Positions 1 to 13,900 of a stretch of 64,000 bases of DNA are shown here, one piece after another (the stretch's first letter is position 1; each line of letters begins with the position of its first letter). The notes beneath the pieces are model-generated. The model saw nothing but the letters and a program-made list of their open reading frames with translations, had not been told where the DNA came from and did not search any database. Made by a program: the position numbers and the translations under genes. The stretch comes from Parus major (Eukaryota > Chordata > Aves > Passeriformes > Paridae): positions 50,001,363 to 50,065,362 of the forward strand of contig NC_031774.1 of the NCBI RefSeq assembly GCF_001522545.3, given 5' to 3'.

Positions 1-355
1 TAATCACAGAATATGCTGAGTTGGAAGGGACCCACAAGGATCATCGATCACCCAACACTTAGCCCTGCACAGAACCATCCCCAAGAGTCACACCATGTGC
101 CAAAAGCATTGTCCAGACACTTCTTGAGCTCTGTCAGGCTTGGGGCTGTGAGCACTTCCTGGGGAGCCCATCCCAGTGCCCAGCCACCCTCTGTGAGAAC
201 CTTTTCCTGATATCCAGCCCACAACTTCTGGCTATGCCCTCTGGTTCTGACACTGGTCACTGCGGTGGCTGCCCATCCTCCTCCTCCTCTCATGAGGAAG
301 TTGTAAAATGTGATGAGGTCTCCTCTCAGTCTCCTGTTCTCCAGGCTGAACAGAC
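1..355 (-). mobile_element. CR1 LINE 3' end, antisense
   Basis: In reverse orientation this begins with the CR1 3' terminus (cacagaatatgctgagttgg) and runs through the 3' region to tctccaggctgaacagac near 354. It is 5'-truncated, as most CR1 copies are. The left boundary may extend beyond the window. Confidence 0.88.
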
Positions 356-3300
356 TAATAATAAAAAAAACTCTTGAAAAGTAATGGCCCCTTTTGGTTC
401 CCTCCCCCCAAAATCACTAAATCATATTAAGATTTTTGACAGGTAATAGCTTTGGTAAGTCAGTCACTCTTAACTCACAAAAAGTAAATTTTGTGACTCA
501 GTTTTTGTCAGTCTGTTTACAGTTTGAATCTTCTGTTTCTGTAATTCTCCTCCATTCCTGAAAAATTGAATATGTGTACCTCTTCTCTCCAACTCCTGTA
601 TCTGCAGGTGTAGCAATGCCTGTCAGTGGGGAAGTGAGCACCACAAACAGGAAATCTGTATGGACAGAATTGTTCTGGTGGTTGTCTCTTCTTTCCCATT
701 TGACACTTACACTTCCTCTCCTTAACCTTCCTAAATGCAGCCAGTTACCCTCTTCCTATAGCTGGAACAAAGTCACACAATATGGAATGGGTTAGGGAAG
801 GAACAATGGTAAGTTGAGCCTTGTAGCTTTCAGGGCACCAGTTCAAATCTGTCAAGAGCTGGAAGAGACTGCAATTTGTTTTACTGTGATCATTTCCTAG
901 CAATAATTCAGAACAAAATTTGATTTAATTCAGTTCTCACTGGGCAGATTCATGCACTGTGTGTAGGAAAAGGTGTTGCAAGCATGTTCAAAAAGATGTT
1001 GCAAACATGTTAATAGCATTACTCATGTTGTTTTTCTCAGAAGTCCATAACAACACAGTCAGAAGCTTTCTCATGTTTCATCTCTAGACCTCTTCTCTCC
1101 AGAACAGCAGCATGTTTTGAATTCAGGAAGGGAGGCAATACCCCACTTGCAGCTTCTACAAGTTTTCTAGGACAGAAGATTTTATTACCTTAGCCAGCAT
1201 TGCTTCGACTGCATTTTCTTAGTTTTTCTTTCAGTGACATTTGTTCTGGCTCTTGCAGTCAAACTCTTAAATGAAATGCTGAATTGGACTTTACATTAAG
1301 CAGCAGTTTTATGCTTTTTGGAGCTATACAGAGTATTAATTGATTCTAGAATATTTTTCTTCACTACTGGAGTAAAGGGGAGGGAGGGGTGGCATACAGA
1401 AATGCTTTTTTTGTTGGTGGTGGTATGTGCAGTAATTGAATGCAGAATAAATCAGTATGCTATGAATTAAAAATAACTTGCTGCAATGGACACTTGCACA
1501 ATATATATTGTTAGCCTATTAGAGCTCAAACTATTACTACTAATAAGATGCTATATAAGTAAACTGAATTTGTTGCCCTTTAATTAGCTATTTATTTCCA
1601 AAACATGAATTATTAACACTTGTTTTAGTCATGAATGGTGTTAATTATAGTTACTGGAATTTAATTTTTTTCCTTCTTTCTTTTTTTAAATAAGCATCTA
1701 AAAACAAATGAAAATGTAGACCAGACTAGAGAGAATCCTCTAGTGACAGTCAAACCTCAACAGAGAATCTGTGTCAGTGTTAGCAATATGGAGAGAAACT
1801 ACAAGTATCAAGTATTTTATCATGAATAAAACAACATACAGAATTGCAAATTAAAGCATTGGGCTCTCAATAGAAAAACATGCTTTATCTGATCTTCAAG
1901 GAGTTTTTTTAAAATTTAATAGTGCTTTACAGAGCTGATAAAATATATGTTTTCAGTTCTAATTAAAAATAGCAAATCTGAAATTCTTTTATTGAACCTT
2001 AAACCACATACAAATAACTCAAATAAGAATTAAAATTATATTGAAAGTACATTATTAATAAGTGAATATACGTGAGGAGACACTGAGGGAGTGCACCAGT
2101 CAATGACATACATTTTAATAGGTTTTATTCGTACTTCCCTCTTCTTTCTCCTTTCCCTAGAAATTTATGATGAAGATTTTAAAGTTGATATGCAGTTCTT
2201 TTTTCAAGAGAAGTTTTGTGAAGCTGTAATAAAGAACCTGTCTTTTGATCTTTAAAATCTTGGGGATGATGAGAGAGAATAAGTAGGAAGGTTGCATGAA
2301 ACAGTGTAATGACTACATTTTTTGTTGGTTCTTGCTCTTTGCAAATGACACTAATTGGGCAACCATAAGGAATTGTGAAAGCTTAGAGGGAGTGCAAAGG
2401 AGCTGTGGATGATGCTCTTCTTCCATGAAACACAATTTAAAATGTTCGTCCATTACATAATTAAAAATGTGGAAGTAGCTCCCTGAGGTTTTTTAGGGAG
2501 ATGGGGTGGGGATAATGATATGTTAACATGATTTCACTAAATTAATTCTTTGGAAAGTAATTAAGTGAGATTGTCCACACTCCATTACTTCCAAAGGGTA
2601 AAATCTGACATGGCCCATCATATTCTCTTCTTGCATTGAAATGACTGATTATTGAATAAATATAACATATTCATTTGAAAACTAGCATTGGACATCTCTA
2701 GCACTGTTTATAGGTATGGTGGAATGTAGAAACTAATCACCTTTTTGGATTTAAAATTTGAAATAAACACTTCATTGTGATAAAAACAATTTGTATTTCT
2801 TAGCAGCATAGACTCTGTATTTATTGGAAACTTATGTCAAGGTTCCTGCAAATGGGAATGAAGAAATGTTTTCTGGTTTTAAATATAACTTCTATAAGTG
2901 TGTTGCAAGCTGTATATGAAACATTCCCACTGGCTTTTAGTCATCTGAGAATTGAGTGTGAACTGGAGCCTAAGCTAAGCTTTGAATTGTGAGGTTCCTA
3001 AGATGTGGACTAGATGGACACATTTCAGTATGTAAATAGAGAAACAATCTTTGTTTCAAGCTAGTAAAGGCAACTATATCCAAACTTTGTAATGAACCTT
3101 GTTTTCAAGGTTTTACATTTTATGAAACCTAGATCTTTCTTTTTCTTACAACTGTATTGAAAAATATAGCATTCTGAAACAGCCTTTGACATTTTCCAGG
3201 GCAACTCCTCCACTCAAGTGGGGCTGACTGGGCACTGGTGTCTGAAATTTCCTTGAGGCTGTTAAAGGTTTATGAACCCTGAATTCAACAGCATTAGGAG

Positions 3301-5803
3301 CAGCACTTACTTAGATTTGTTTTTTTTTTTCCTTTGGTGAAAAAGAAATCCCTCTGAAACCTGAGAAAGATCCTGACAGACAATTTTATATTTGTTTTAT
3401 GCTTACTAAAACCAATTACCATTTTGTTGCTTCCTTTTCCCCTTCCCTGTGTAGCATTTCACAAGCTGTTTTACCCAGACCTGTCACTGCCTAGAAAGCA
3501 TCCTTCCATCTCCCACATGGAGAAGCTGCTTTAAAGAGCTTGCAGGATGTGGCAGGGGGTCCTTGTGCTGCCCCTGAGACAGGTATGTCAGGGTTCAATG
3601 TTACCATTATGTATTATGTACAGTGTTTATTATGTCAATGTTACCCCATTGTCCCACTGCTCAGTGCCCCATGAGCGGCACGGAGCCCGAGGGTGGCTTC
3701 TGGGAGGTGACCGAGGTCTGTGGCTGCATGGGTGGTCCAGCAAGGCTGGCTGGGCCACAGGGGGCAACGAGGTCTTTATCTAAACTGATAAAAACCTCAC
3801 AGGCATTAGCATATTCTGAGGCTCAGGCTTTATTCAAACCAGTGTCTGCATTGCTGCCTTTTTGCTTTACATCTTCCAAATATAGGCCAATATTATAGGG
3901 CAGTGACAGACAGGGCTATGCTTAAACAGTCTTAAAAATCAGGCCATTGCTTTTAGGTTACTAACTGTGAACCTAAATAATGAATTTTGATTTAAATTTT
4001 AAAGTTGAATTTAAGGAGTTCCTGTCCATGTATAATATGAGACAGTGTTATAGAGCACAAGTACAATACCTCAGTGTAACAGAGTAAATAATTACTGATG
4101 TGATTTGGGGTAAGAAGCAAAATCCAGACAATATGCAGGCGATTGAAATTTAATTGTGGACTTCAGTAGGACTGTAGTTTGAAACTCTGGAAATGATCAT
4201 GGCAAGTCCAGTTGAATCTAAAAAACTGGGGGTTAGAAATTTTGGCTCTCGTAGCAAAATATCTATCTATTATAATTTAGTGAACTCTGTATAATGCCAT
4301 GCAGAGAAAGAGGCGTGAGGGTAGGTTCTTCCTTTTCCTCCCTTTTATGCTAGACAGTGTGGGAAGTCCTTGTAGCTGTATTTCAGTTTGGAAATAAGTG
4401 ATTTCCTCTGTGTTCAGAAGCTTTAATGAACAAATGAGAGGTTCTTTGGGACCAAATATTTTATACATACAATTTTTAAGTTAAGCTTTTATATATTTTG
4501 CAAGGCTTGAAGCCTCTCTCTGCTGAGAAGTGAGAAAAGATCCATTTTTAAAATTTGGGGGTTGGGTGTGTGGTCCAGCAGAGGTGTAGGCTGGGGTCAG
4601 CTACTGGTGGCATACAGATAAGCCTTTTCTTGACTGGTGTACTGCAGGATCTCGCAGCTGAAGTACTGAGCATTAAAAGAGGTATATAAAAGATACACTA
4701 CCTCTGTGATGCTACACTTCAGCACTATGTCCACATTAGCAGGAGCTGTGGGGCAAGAGGAAGAAATCTGTAAAGCAAAATAGTTTGTGCTGAGGGCTGG
4801 GGTATCCATTGTCTCTGCATTTACTGTGGGCTAGCTCTAACTTAATGCTGTGCACCAAACACACTCCAGCCCTGGAGCACTCCTGCTGTGCTACTGGACT
4901 GCTCTCCCAAGACTTGGCCTCTCTACGAACCAAAGAGGGGTGATGGGTGATGAGCACTGCATAAGCATCCTTTGGGTCCAAACTGAAATATCTATAGGGA
5001 GCTGTGGCAGCTAGAGCCAGGTCAACTGTATTGTTGTGGTCTTTGAGAGATGTTTTCTCCCACTCTCTAGTCTTCAACCATCGGTCATTCTGATTTTGGT
5101 CAGTACCACAATGGAGAAGTTGCTTCCTTTATATTCTGTTCTGGTTTTCTTGAGAAGAGATTCTTAATATGGTGAACAAGGGACCACAGAACCTGTGATG
5201 GGCTTGAGCACTTTACATCTGAAGATTTTTTTAACAGTTGCTCTGTCAGAAAGATCATTATGAGTGTTGATCATGTTCAGAACAAAAAAGTTTAAAACTC
5301 TGGACGTCTTTTGAGCAAGGTTTAATAGATCAGACAGAACTAAAATTAAGGATTTACATTTACAACAGTTCTGCTTTACTAAAAGATCTAAACCCTACAA
5401 TCTAAAGATTTTTAAGGCAGAGAGAGGGGAAGGAATATGGAGGTAGCTGTCTAGCTGTCCTTTTTATTATTTAAGAGCTTGGTGTTTCCATCTCTGTTTA
5501 TAAAGCTGAATAAACAGGATACAAATAGTGAGGGCTTTGGTTATGCGGTTCCCACCCCCAATTGTTATTGATTATTGGATGGTGGGTTTTGCATAGATTG
5601 TTTTTGCTGCATTGGATGACCTGTGGTTTGAATGACTTAGCATAAGCATGTTATCTGTGTAAGCCTGAAAAGAAATTGTTCTGACTATCACACCAGTAGT
5701 ATTTCAGAACAAATTTATAGTTGAATTACATTGTTAGTTATTTAAATGGTGTTTCAGCTTTCTTTTATGATCTGGAGGCTTTGTTTCGGTTTTAGGAGAG
5801 ACT

Positions 5804-5818
5804 TATATATATATATAT
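5804..5818. repeat. (TA)n microsatellite
   Basis: About seven TA dinucleotides in a row. Confidence 0.9.
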
Positions 5819-6746
5819 CTGAGTTGTGGGATTAAATGTTCAGCTATGAAATTGAAAAATGGTTGCTGTTGTGTTAAGTGAATGTTTTATAACTAAAATT
5901 CATGGAAGTTAGAAAGTACATTTGTTGGTATGGTCTCCCAAGAGCAATATATTTGTATCTACTCACTCATTTTTTATGGAACACAGGGTTTTAGGCATTA
6001 AGGTGAAACTTTATGGCAGTGAACAGAATAGTGTGGTTTGTTCCAGCATTGCCTCACATGTAAATTAATTGAGAGTCTGTTTTGTAGCTGTCAGTCCTTG
6101 ATAAGATACTGTTGTTGGGATTGTAGCTTCTTCTGTGAACAAATACTCCTGGGCGATTGATCTGCTTATTTCTAAACTTTGTTTAAATAGGGGGAGTCTA
6201 TAGCAGGCCAACCTACCACTTCCCACCCTCCCACAGGGCCAAGATGAATCAAAAGAAGTCTTTCTCCTTTCATCTGCCCTTTTAAAATAAAATGTATCTT
6301 GTTTCTGGTGCATACTGATGTAATACAATCATTTTTCTAACTTTGAAGATGAGTAACACTATGTGATAATGTTTCAACTGTGTCAATGAAATGAAAGGAT
6401 ACAAAGTAACATAGATGGGGCGGCAAAGGGATGTTAAAGATGACAGGCTCGGTCCTTCAGATGTTATGTGATAAGAGGGTGTATAGTGTTCCTGAGGAGT
6501 AAAGGTTAATAAACCAGAGAGCTGTGGGAGCTGGAAGATAGTAGTGTAAAATTGAGAAGAAAGAGGTTAAGTGGATTCTGGTCTTGAGGGCAAACCTGAT
6601 GTCCCTGCCCCACTGCCTGTTTCCATTTTCAACTGGGGCTGATAAACCATGCCACACTGTACAGCTGCTCAGGAGGAAGGTCTTGTTTCCCCTTCCCTCA
6701 CTTGCTATCTGTAGTGTCACCTACTTGATGGACTAAATTGTCAGGA

Positions 6747-6770
6747 GTTAGTTTAACATGCTAAACTAAC
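6747..6770. repeat. 9-bp perfect hairpin
   Basis: The arm gttagttta at 6747-6755 pairs exactly with taaactaac at 6762-6770 across a 6-base loop. It is followed by an A-rich run. Confidence 0.9.
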
Positions 6771-7740
6771 AGAAAAAAAAAAATAATTAAAAACAGGCTC
6801 TATCTGTGTGTGGTATTTTGATTTTGCTTTTGCTGGGTTAGTTTTCTGCCAAATTAGAGAATTAAATCAGCTTCCAGAGGCAGCAGAAGATAAATTGTAG
6901 AAGTGGGTGCTGCAGGATTCTGGAATGGCCATTGTGTCCTGTGGAACTGGACCCTTGCTTTTGTCATTGCAGCTGCTTGTGGCACCATGTGTTGCACAGC
7001 ATCAGTAAATTAATCCAAGTTAGAAGTGTTGCCCATCTGTTATGTATTGTAGCAGGTAGAAGTGATCTCCTTTTTTCTGTCTTGTGCCAGGCATAGTGGT
7101 GGTACGCAAACTTTTAAACAATGTATAAGGCAGTACAAGGGAGAGATATGCAGCTGCTGAAGACTAATAAAGAGGAAAACTCTTTTTGACTACTACTGAT
7201 ATGATTGAAAATTGAATTAAGGTTCATAGAGGTGGAAAATCACCTATGCATCATTAATTTAATTTCCAGTCCACCTACCCATTCTAAGAGGAGTGAACTA
7301 ACATAAATTTTTTACCATTGAGATTCCTGTCTTTCTTTGGTGAATATTTAGTTTTTGTGGTTGCTTTCCATGTGCATCTATGTGTGTTTTGTTGTTTTTT
7401 TCCCTCCCTAGAAACTATGAATCTCAATGTTTTTTGTAATCTTTTTTATGTGCTTTTCAGAATATGACATCACAGTCAATTAAAAAAAATCATAGTTAGC
7501 CCCAGGAACACAGGTGTACTGTGTTTTTTTAAACTGAAACTTTAATTAGTAATTGAATATCACCTACCTTTTTTCTTGCACTTTGGAAATTCACAACTTT
7601 GCATTTCTTAGATTTTTCCCTTATAATTTTGAGATAGAAGTAAAATTTCTATCAAAAGAACAATGATCTCTTCTTTGTTATATTACTTCAGCTGGGAACA
7701 TACAGGGGCATGTTCATCAGATTGTTCCATAACTTTTCAG

Positions 7741-7955
7741 GAAAAGGCATACCCTAAAATCAGAATTGATCAGTAACAAATGTCATCAGTGTGATGCTAC
7801 TGCTCTGTTCTCAGAACCAAGTCTGGACATTCTTTTGATTACAGCAGACTCATTGCAAGGAGAAGAGGAAGATCCACAAGATCTCTGTGCATTGAGGAAT
7901 TTCAAGACAAATACTCTTGCAGAAGCTAGTAATCATCTTCAGTGGTCCCATATAG
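7741..7955 (+). other. Candidate alternative 5' exon in EML1 intron 1
   Basis: A 215-nt segment after a pyrimidine-rich AG (aacttttcag) and before donor ATAG|GTAGGC. In one frame it is open for 71 codons, with an acidic stretch (ADSLQGEEEDPQDLCALRNF). It would leave in phase 1, which is exactly what exon 2 accepts. It enters in phase 2, so it cannot be a cassette after the canonical exon 1 (phase 1 entry meets TAA at once), and it has no in-frame ATG. It could only follow an unseen alternative first exon. It may well be chance. Confidence 0.3.
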
Positions 7956-10900
7956 GTAGGCCTTTAGAAACTTTGCACTTGAGAGAGAGCAATTGTGTCC
8001 TGATTGTTCACTTTTCATTGTTTTCATGAAGATTAACTAAGCCTAAAGCAGCTCCAATGATTCCTGCAAGGCTCTGTAGGATTTTGTGAAGCCCAGAAAC
8101 CATTTGGTTGATGCTGGGTTATTAACCTTGGTACTTGTGACTCAGAAGGTTATGAGAGATTTGTGTGCATATTGTTCCAGGAGGGGGTAACTTCAGGGCT
8201 TTTCCTCCTTTCTAGTTTTTATATTTGAGTTTTTAATTTTAAAAAAATGTTTAGCCTCAGGGAGCCTTCTAAACCTAAGCCTTTTACTGCCTCCTGAATT
8301 TGGCAGTTGCTTCTCTTGGTTTAAGTCTCTAGGCATGTGTGATGTGAAGCTTTGAAGTAGCTGTTGCCTGGCTGAAGCCTCTCTGGAGGCAAGGAGAAGG
8401 ATAATAAAGTTTTGTCATTTTCTTTCTTTCCATCATGCAGATATTTTAACAGAAGTGAAACAGCTAATTTTTAGTAAAGACCCTAAAATTACAGAATTGC
8501 TAAGACTGTCTCTTTTGTGGTTTGGTTTTAATTTAGAACAATTGCTAAAATCAGTGTGTGGAAAGCCACATGCATTTTGTCTGTGTTTTTATATCTGGTA
8601 TTAGGAACTGGTTAATCCATTTAAGAAGTGGAACAAGAGATTCAAGAAGGAGATGTTGCAGCCCAGTTTTCTTACATGTTGCCCAATGGACCACTGACAA
8701 ATATCAGAAAAGGCAAAGAAAGATATTTGGGCAGGGGCAAAAGCACCAGCAGAAGTTTTTCTTTCTTTGTAATTCTGGTTCTACATAGTATCTACTAATC
8801 CCATGCTCAGTGAGCAAACAATTGCCAAGTCATTGGCAGTCTGTATCCCAAACAGCAAGTACCTTACCTTCACCTTTCTGAGCAAAGCTCTATCTCAGCA
8901 CTGCTTGTGTACTTCCCCCAAGAACAAAATTGATACTAGCCACCTTTTCCTGGCTATTCCTAACTTTTTCCAGCCTGGCTCCCTTAAAATAAGTGTCTTG
9001 TTGTACAGAATCAGAAGTAGGACAATACATCAGGGAGGAAAATAAAGCTATTTCAAACATCTTGATTACGACATGGTGAAAGTCTGTTTGGGTGTTTCCA
9101 GCTGTTTCTGGCATAGAGCACTTCTGGCACTACACTGGTTTGTATTAACTAGGTTTACTAGATTTAGTAGTGGCTAAAATACATAAAGTAATTTTAAAGC
9201 AATTAGTATCATGCAGCCATTGCTCAGTTTACCAAGCTGTGTTCTATGCTGCAAAGACTGTTCACTGTGGAAGCTTTATCTTTACTGTAAATATATTAGT
9301 AAGGTTTTTTGTAGAAACTTGATTTATCTTAAGAAGTGTAAATTATCTGGCTTTACATGCCGTTTATTGGAGTACCTTTTGTTCTGCTGCATATATAGGT
9401 AGACCTATATAAAAATTTAAAGTCACTTTGTGCTGCAAACAGCAATTCTGTTACTCTGCTGACAAGTCAGGAACTTGCACAGTTGTGAAATCTTTCCTCT
9501 TTTTTTCCAGTTATGACTGGGAAAAATTGAGTTGTTGCTCTTACGAGTCCATGTTACCTGTCCTTTAGCAAGCTGTGGTTGAACACTGCATACTGAATGT
9601 CAGTTATCATATTGTGCAATCTGTATGAGCAGAATTCCCACTTCAACAGCTGTGGGAGCAGGAATGGGAAGCAGTCAAAAAAGCTCAGTCCCTCAAGGCT
9701 CTTCCCAAGGTGATTGGTGCAGAGTGCAGCGAGGTCCAGGGAATTCTTCTGACCTTTTGGAGGCACAAACCTTGGGAAACAAATGAGTGTTGTTGAAGTG
9801 CTGACATCTTTCAGATTATAAAAGTAGCAGCTTAAAAAAAAAAGCTTTTGACACTTTTGACAGGATTGCACATGATAATTAGATAGTAAAAAGGTGGTGT
9901 GGGTTGGCAGTGCATTAGATATGAATGATATGCAGGTTCGTATCCATTTTTCTTTAAGCAATGTTGCACTGAAGATGAAGCCTTCTGAACAGTTGTGTAA
10001 AGCAGAGGTTTTAAAGTGAAAATTGTATCAGTTTGGGGAGCTGGTGAAAGCTACTGGCACTCTCATTTCTTTTTCTGAATAACTCCTTTGCCTCAGTAAG
10101 AAGTTCTTAATACAGCATATTATGGGTATAATCTTAGAACTGTGTGCATTGGCTTACCCGGTGTCTTAGTTATTCACTTTCAAGTCAACTTTCAGGAATA
10201 ATAAGCTTTTTCTTGCATTGTATGTTCTGAACATTACCCTTACTGCCTTTATGACCTGTTGAGGATACAGGAAAACAGCTAAAGGAGAGGGTGATTTTTG
10301 TAATTTGCATTGAGAAGGAGAAGGAAGAATAGGAGGAGAGAGTGAAGATGAAGCAGGGCCTTGACCCACCTATAGTGTATGAATGTTATGATTAGTCCAC
10401 AGGATAATGAATTATGGGAAGATACACATAAGGCAGAAGACTATGCATGTCATTTAGTGTTCCTGTGGGATCTGGGGATCTTCAGTTTAATTTGGCTGGG
10501 TATTGTCAGCTACCCAAATGTAGTGGTGGCAGCAGAATTGGGTTCAGGCAGCGGCAACTGCCCCTCTCCTGTTGCCATGTTTCTGGCTGTTTGCATTGGA
10601 TTTTGTCCATGTCCTGTGTGCTGTGCTATCTGGGAGCCTGACTCCATACTTTCCACCTGCACACTGGATCCCAGCTCTTTCCCCCAACAAACAGAGACCC
10701 ACTCCCACCTGCTGAAGCTCCCTGAGCTTCCAGCCTGGCAGTGCTGCCATCTCTCCAGTCCCTGCTGGTGTCAGTCACACGCCCTGTGCCCTGGGACCAC
10801 GACTCCTTAGTGCAGCTCGGATGTGAAGGTATCCCTGTGTGTACTGACTTGATGGGACAATCTCTTCCATGAAGGTGGGAGCAGCAACAGCTGCCTGTAT

Positions 10901-13900
10901 TGCAAGGACTTGTCTGTGGGTAGTCAAGAGACAGTTGTTATGAGGGCCTGGTCTGTGCTGGCAATTTTTAGATATTATTTTCTTTGCAAATTTTTAGTAC
11001 CATTTTTGATTTCCTGAGAGAAGGTCAGGCTGAGTTCTGGAGGACTCAGCACTGTTGGGGGGACCCTTTTCCCACTGCACGGTTGTTCTGTTCTGTTTGC
11101 TAGGCTCCAAGTCCTTCAGAAATCAGATGGGAGCTGCCAAAATAGCAGATGTTTCTGCTGAGTGTGCTGTAATTTCTCACAGCACTGATGTTGATCAGGC
11201 TTTGTGTACAGGTCTCAGCAGCAGAACTGAATGTCCTCCAGCTTTTGCCATGCCTGTGTGGTCTTTAGCCCTACAGAACACCCCTGACTGAGGGCTGCAG
11301 GGGTAGGGCTGTGTAGATTTTACTGGTGATGGAGACAGGGGCACCTTCCATTTGATCAGGTTTCTCAAAGTCCTGTCCTTGACCTTGAACATTTATGAAA
11401 ATGGGGTATCTGGAGCTTCTCTGGGCACTCTGTTCTAGTGCCTCACTAGTCACTGAGCAGGTTGAAGAGAAGAACACTCCCAAACCTGCACCATGAGAGG
11501 GTAGTCTCTTGCAGAATTTGTGAGGAAATGCTTTGAAAATTCTTGAGGTTTGCCTTTTTTTCTGCTATAAGCACTTGTCCATGAAACAAAATGGGTATTT
11601 TTTAATCATCTGGTACAGATCTATGGATGATAATGCACTCTCACTGCCTTTGGTTGTTTTGTGGATGATAGGGCAAACAGGGAGAAAGCTCTAGCACCTC
11701 TGAAAAAATTTAAAAAGTTATTAAGCTTTTCTTTTTAAGCTCTGGGAAGTAAGGCTGAATAATGAAGCTTAAAACAAAACTGTTTTATTCATGTGTTATG
11801 AGATTTTTTAATTACTTAATCATTCCCTATAATTTTTGTAGAAATTAGGCCTCATTCATTTCAGATGACAGACTTTTCTGGAATCAGATAAATCCAATTA
11901 TCGTATTTCATGTAATTTTGAAATGCAGTAAATATGAAACCAGTGAATTTGATGTCCAGTTCAAAAGCCTCTTTTTCATGCAAGGGGAGCTAGTATGGTA
12001 TTAAACTACTTTGCAATACAGTAGGAAAAAATATTTTTCTTTTAATGATTAGGGAAGCAGAGACTATTGCACTCTGTGAATAACTGTTCAAAATGTAGTT
12101 TTCAATTAACTATTTGGGATTGGGTTTATTCTCATGAGATTGTTTTGAGGAGCAAGTTGTTTGTTTCTTTGGTTTGGGTTTTCTTTTGGTTATTTGTTTG
12201 TTTTTTTTCTTGATAGTGAGCCTACGAAGCTCTCTTGTTTCCACCTAAAAGAAAGAAAAGAACAGGTGTGGATAGATTTGCTTGACTGTGTGACCCCTTT
12301 GGTTTAGTGGCACTCACAGCTACAGCAGTTGCTTGTTGGCTTAAGTGTAACAGGATTCCTGATCAACTGGATCATTTTTCCTTTCTTTTCAACTTTTGGC
12401 TTTGTGAATACTGAATGCTTGCTTTTGGTGAAGAATCAGCTTGGGGGTCAGGAGTTGGGTCCTGGCTCAGGGAAGCTGTAGCTCTAGACTTCTCTGCCAT
12501 GGAAAGAGCCTGGCTTCTGGGGGATTTCCTAAATGGTCATGTTAAATATTCAAAATGTGACCATCTGATCTGTGTATCTTACCATCAGCTTGTGTATTAA
12601 GTTTGTGGCTTTTATGTAACCAAATACTTTTGTGATAAAGCTGTGCTGTACTAGGCTTTAATCTTGACTGTCTCTGCAGGAAGGATATTTTGAAAAAGGC
12701 ATCTCCTGTTTGCCATGGCTGACTTAAAAAATTGATGTGCTGTGAGCAGATATTGTTTTCTGAACTATCTCTTGAGTTCGGAGAAATGTTTTCCAACCAA
12801 TTTCAACTTTTTTCCCATATCTTGTAAATCTAGTGATTTTCAAGTTCAATGTGGTGCTCACTTTACTGTCCATGGAAATCACTGTTTTGTGCTGTGTTGA
12901 GGAAGTTTACTGCACCTGACTGATGTTTTGGGCAAATCTTATCACTGCAATAATCTTTATATACTTGTAAACCCCTAATCTATGTGCAGGACCGCTTTAA
13001 AAAATGTTCCTTCTTGAATTGTTAGTAAAGATTGTATTGTTAAACAGTGCCTTTAAAATACTAAGTTCATTTTGTTCAAGTGGCTGTACTTGACCTAACT
13101 TGTGTCTGTACACTTGCATGCAGAAGTGTGACTTACGTGAGTTCCACCCACATCCAGAGCTAAGAAAACATAAAAGAGCTCTTGCCCTAAAGCTGAATGG
13201 CTGTGTTAGCCTTAAAGGTTTGTCTTTGCTGATAGGCTCCACCTTATCATGAAGGTTGAAGCTCAGATTCTCAGTAATCACAGGGCTACGAGAGCCTTAT
13301 CAGCCAGGCTTTCTGCAGGGTTTGTTCACACTAGTCCTTCAGCACAGTGCTATTAGGAGATGGCTTTTGGAAAAGGATTTGCTCTGCACAGCCTTCACCC
13401 ATCTAATCTCTCGGGTGAAAACTCATACAGGAGAAGTACTGACTGCCGCCAGAAGGAAATCAGTCCCACAAAGTCCTTGAAGGAGAGGAACAGTCATGAG
13501 CCAGGCTCTGCTTGGACCTTGGCCCTGGGGCTTGTTCCCAGCCAAGGGTGGACCAGACATCTGCTGACTCTGTCGCTTTTACTGAGGGCTCTCCGTAGCC
13601 CTGGGGACAGACAATACTGCATTCATTTATCAAAGTGTATTTGTAAACTATTTTCACCCAACATGAAAAATATGAAATAGTTTATGTCTGTCTCCTCCTC
13701 CATGAAAGCTTAAGTTTCTTTTAAAAATAGGCAGTATGCAAGTCATAGCATTGCCAGGTACTACGGAGGATGGAGCAAGCATTGGAATACAACTCGCTCG
13801 TTCTCCCAGGGCAGCAGAACCACGCTTGCACAGTGTGCTGGGAATGGCAGCACAGCTGGGTGGAATTTGTGACAATGCTGTGCACCCTATTGTGGTGAAA

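Noticed and set aside
4597..5077. Overlapping minus-strand open frames of 70 and 113 codons.
   Set aside because: No domain is recognised and no splice context fits. The frames look like chance in GC-richer DNA or an old unrecognised repeat.
10379..10810. 143-codon open frame in intron 1, Cys- and Ser-rich.
   Set aside because: The composition follows local GC content, there is no recognisable domain, and no promoter or splice sites support it.
13256..13480. Open frame containing KTHTGE, which recalls a C2H2 zinc-finger linker.
   Set aside because: Only the short linker-like string is present. The paired Cys and His spacing of a zinc finger is missing and no repeats follow.
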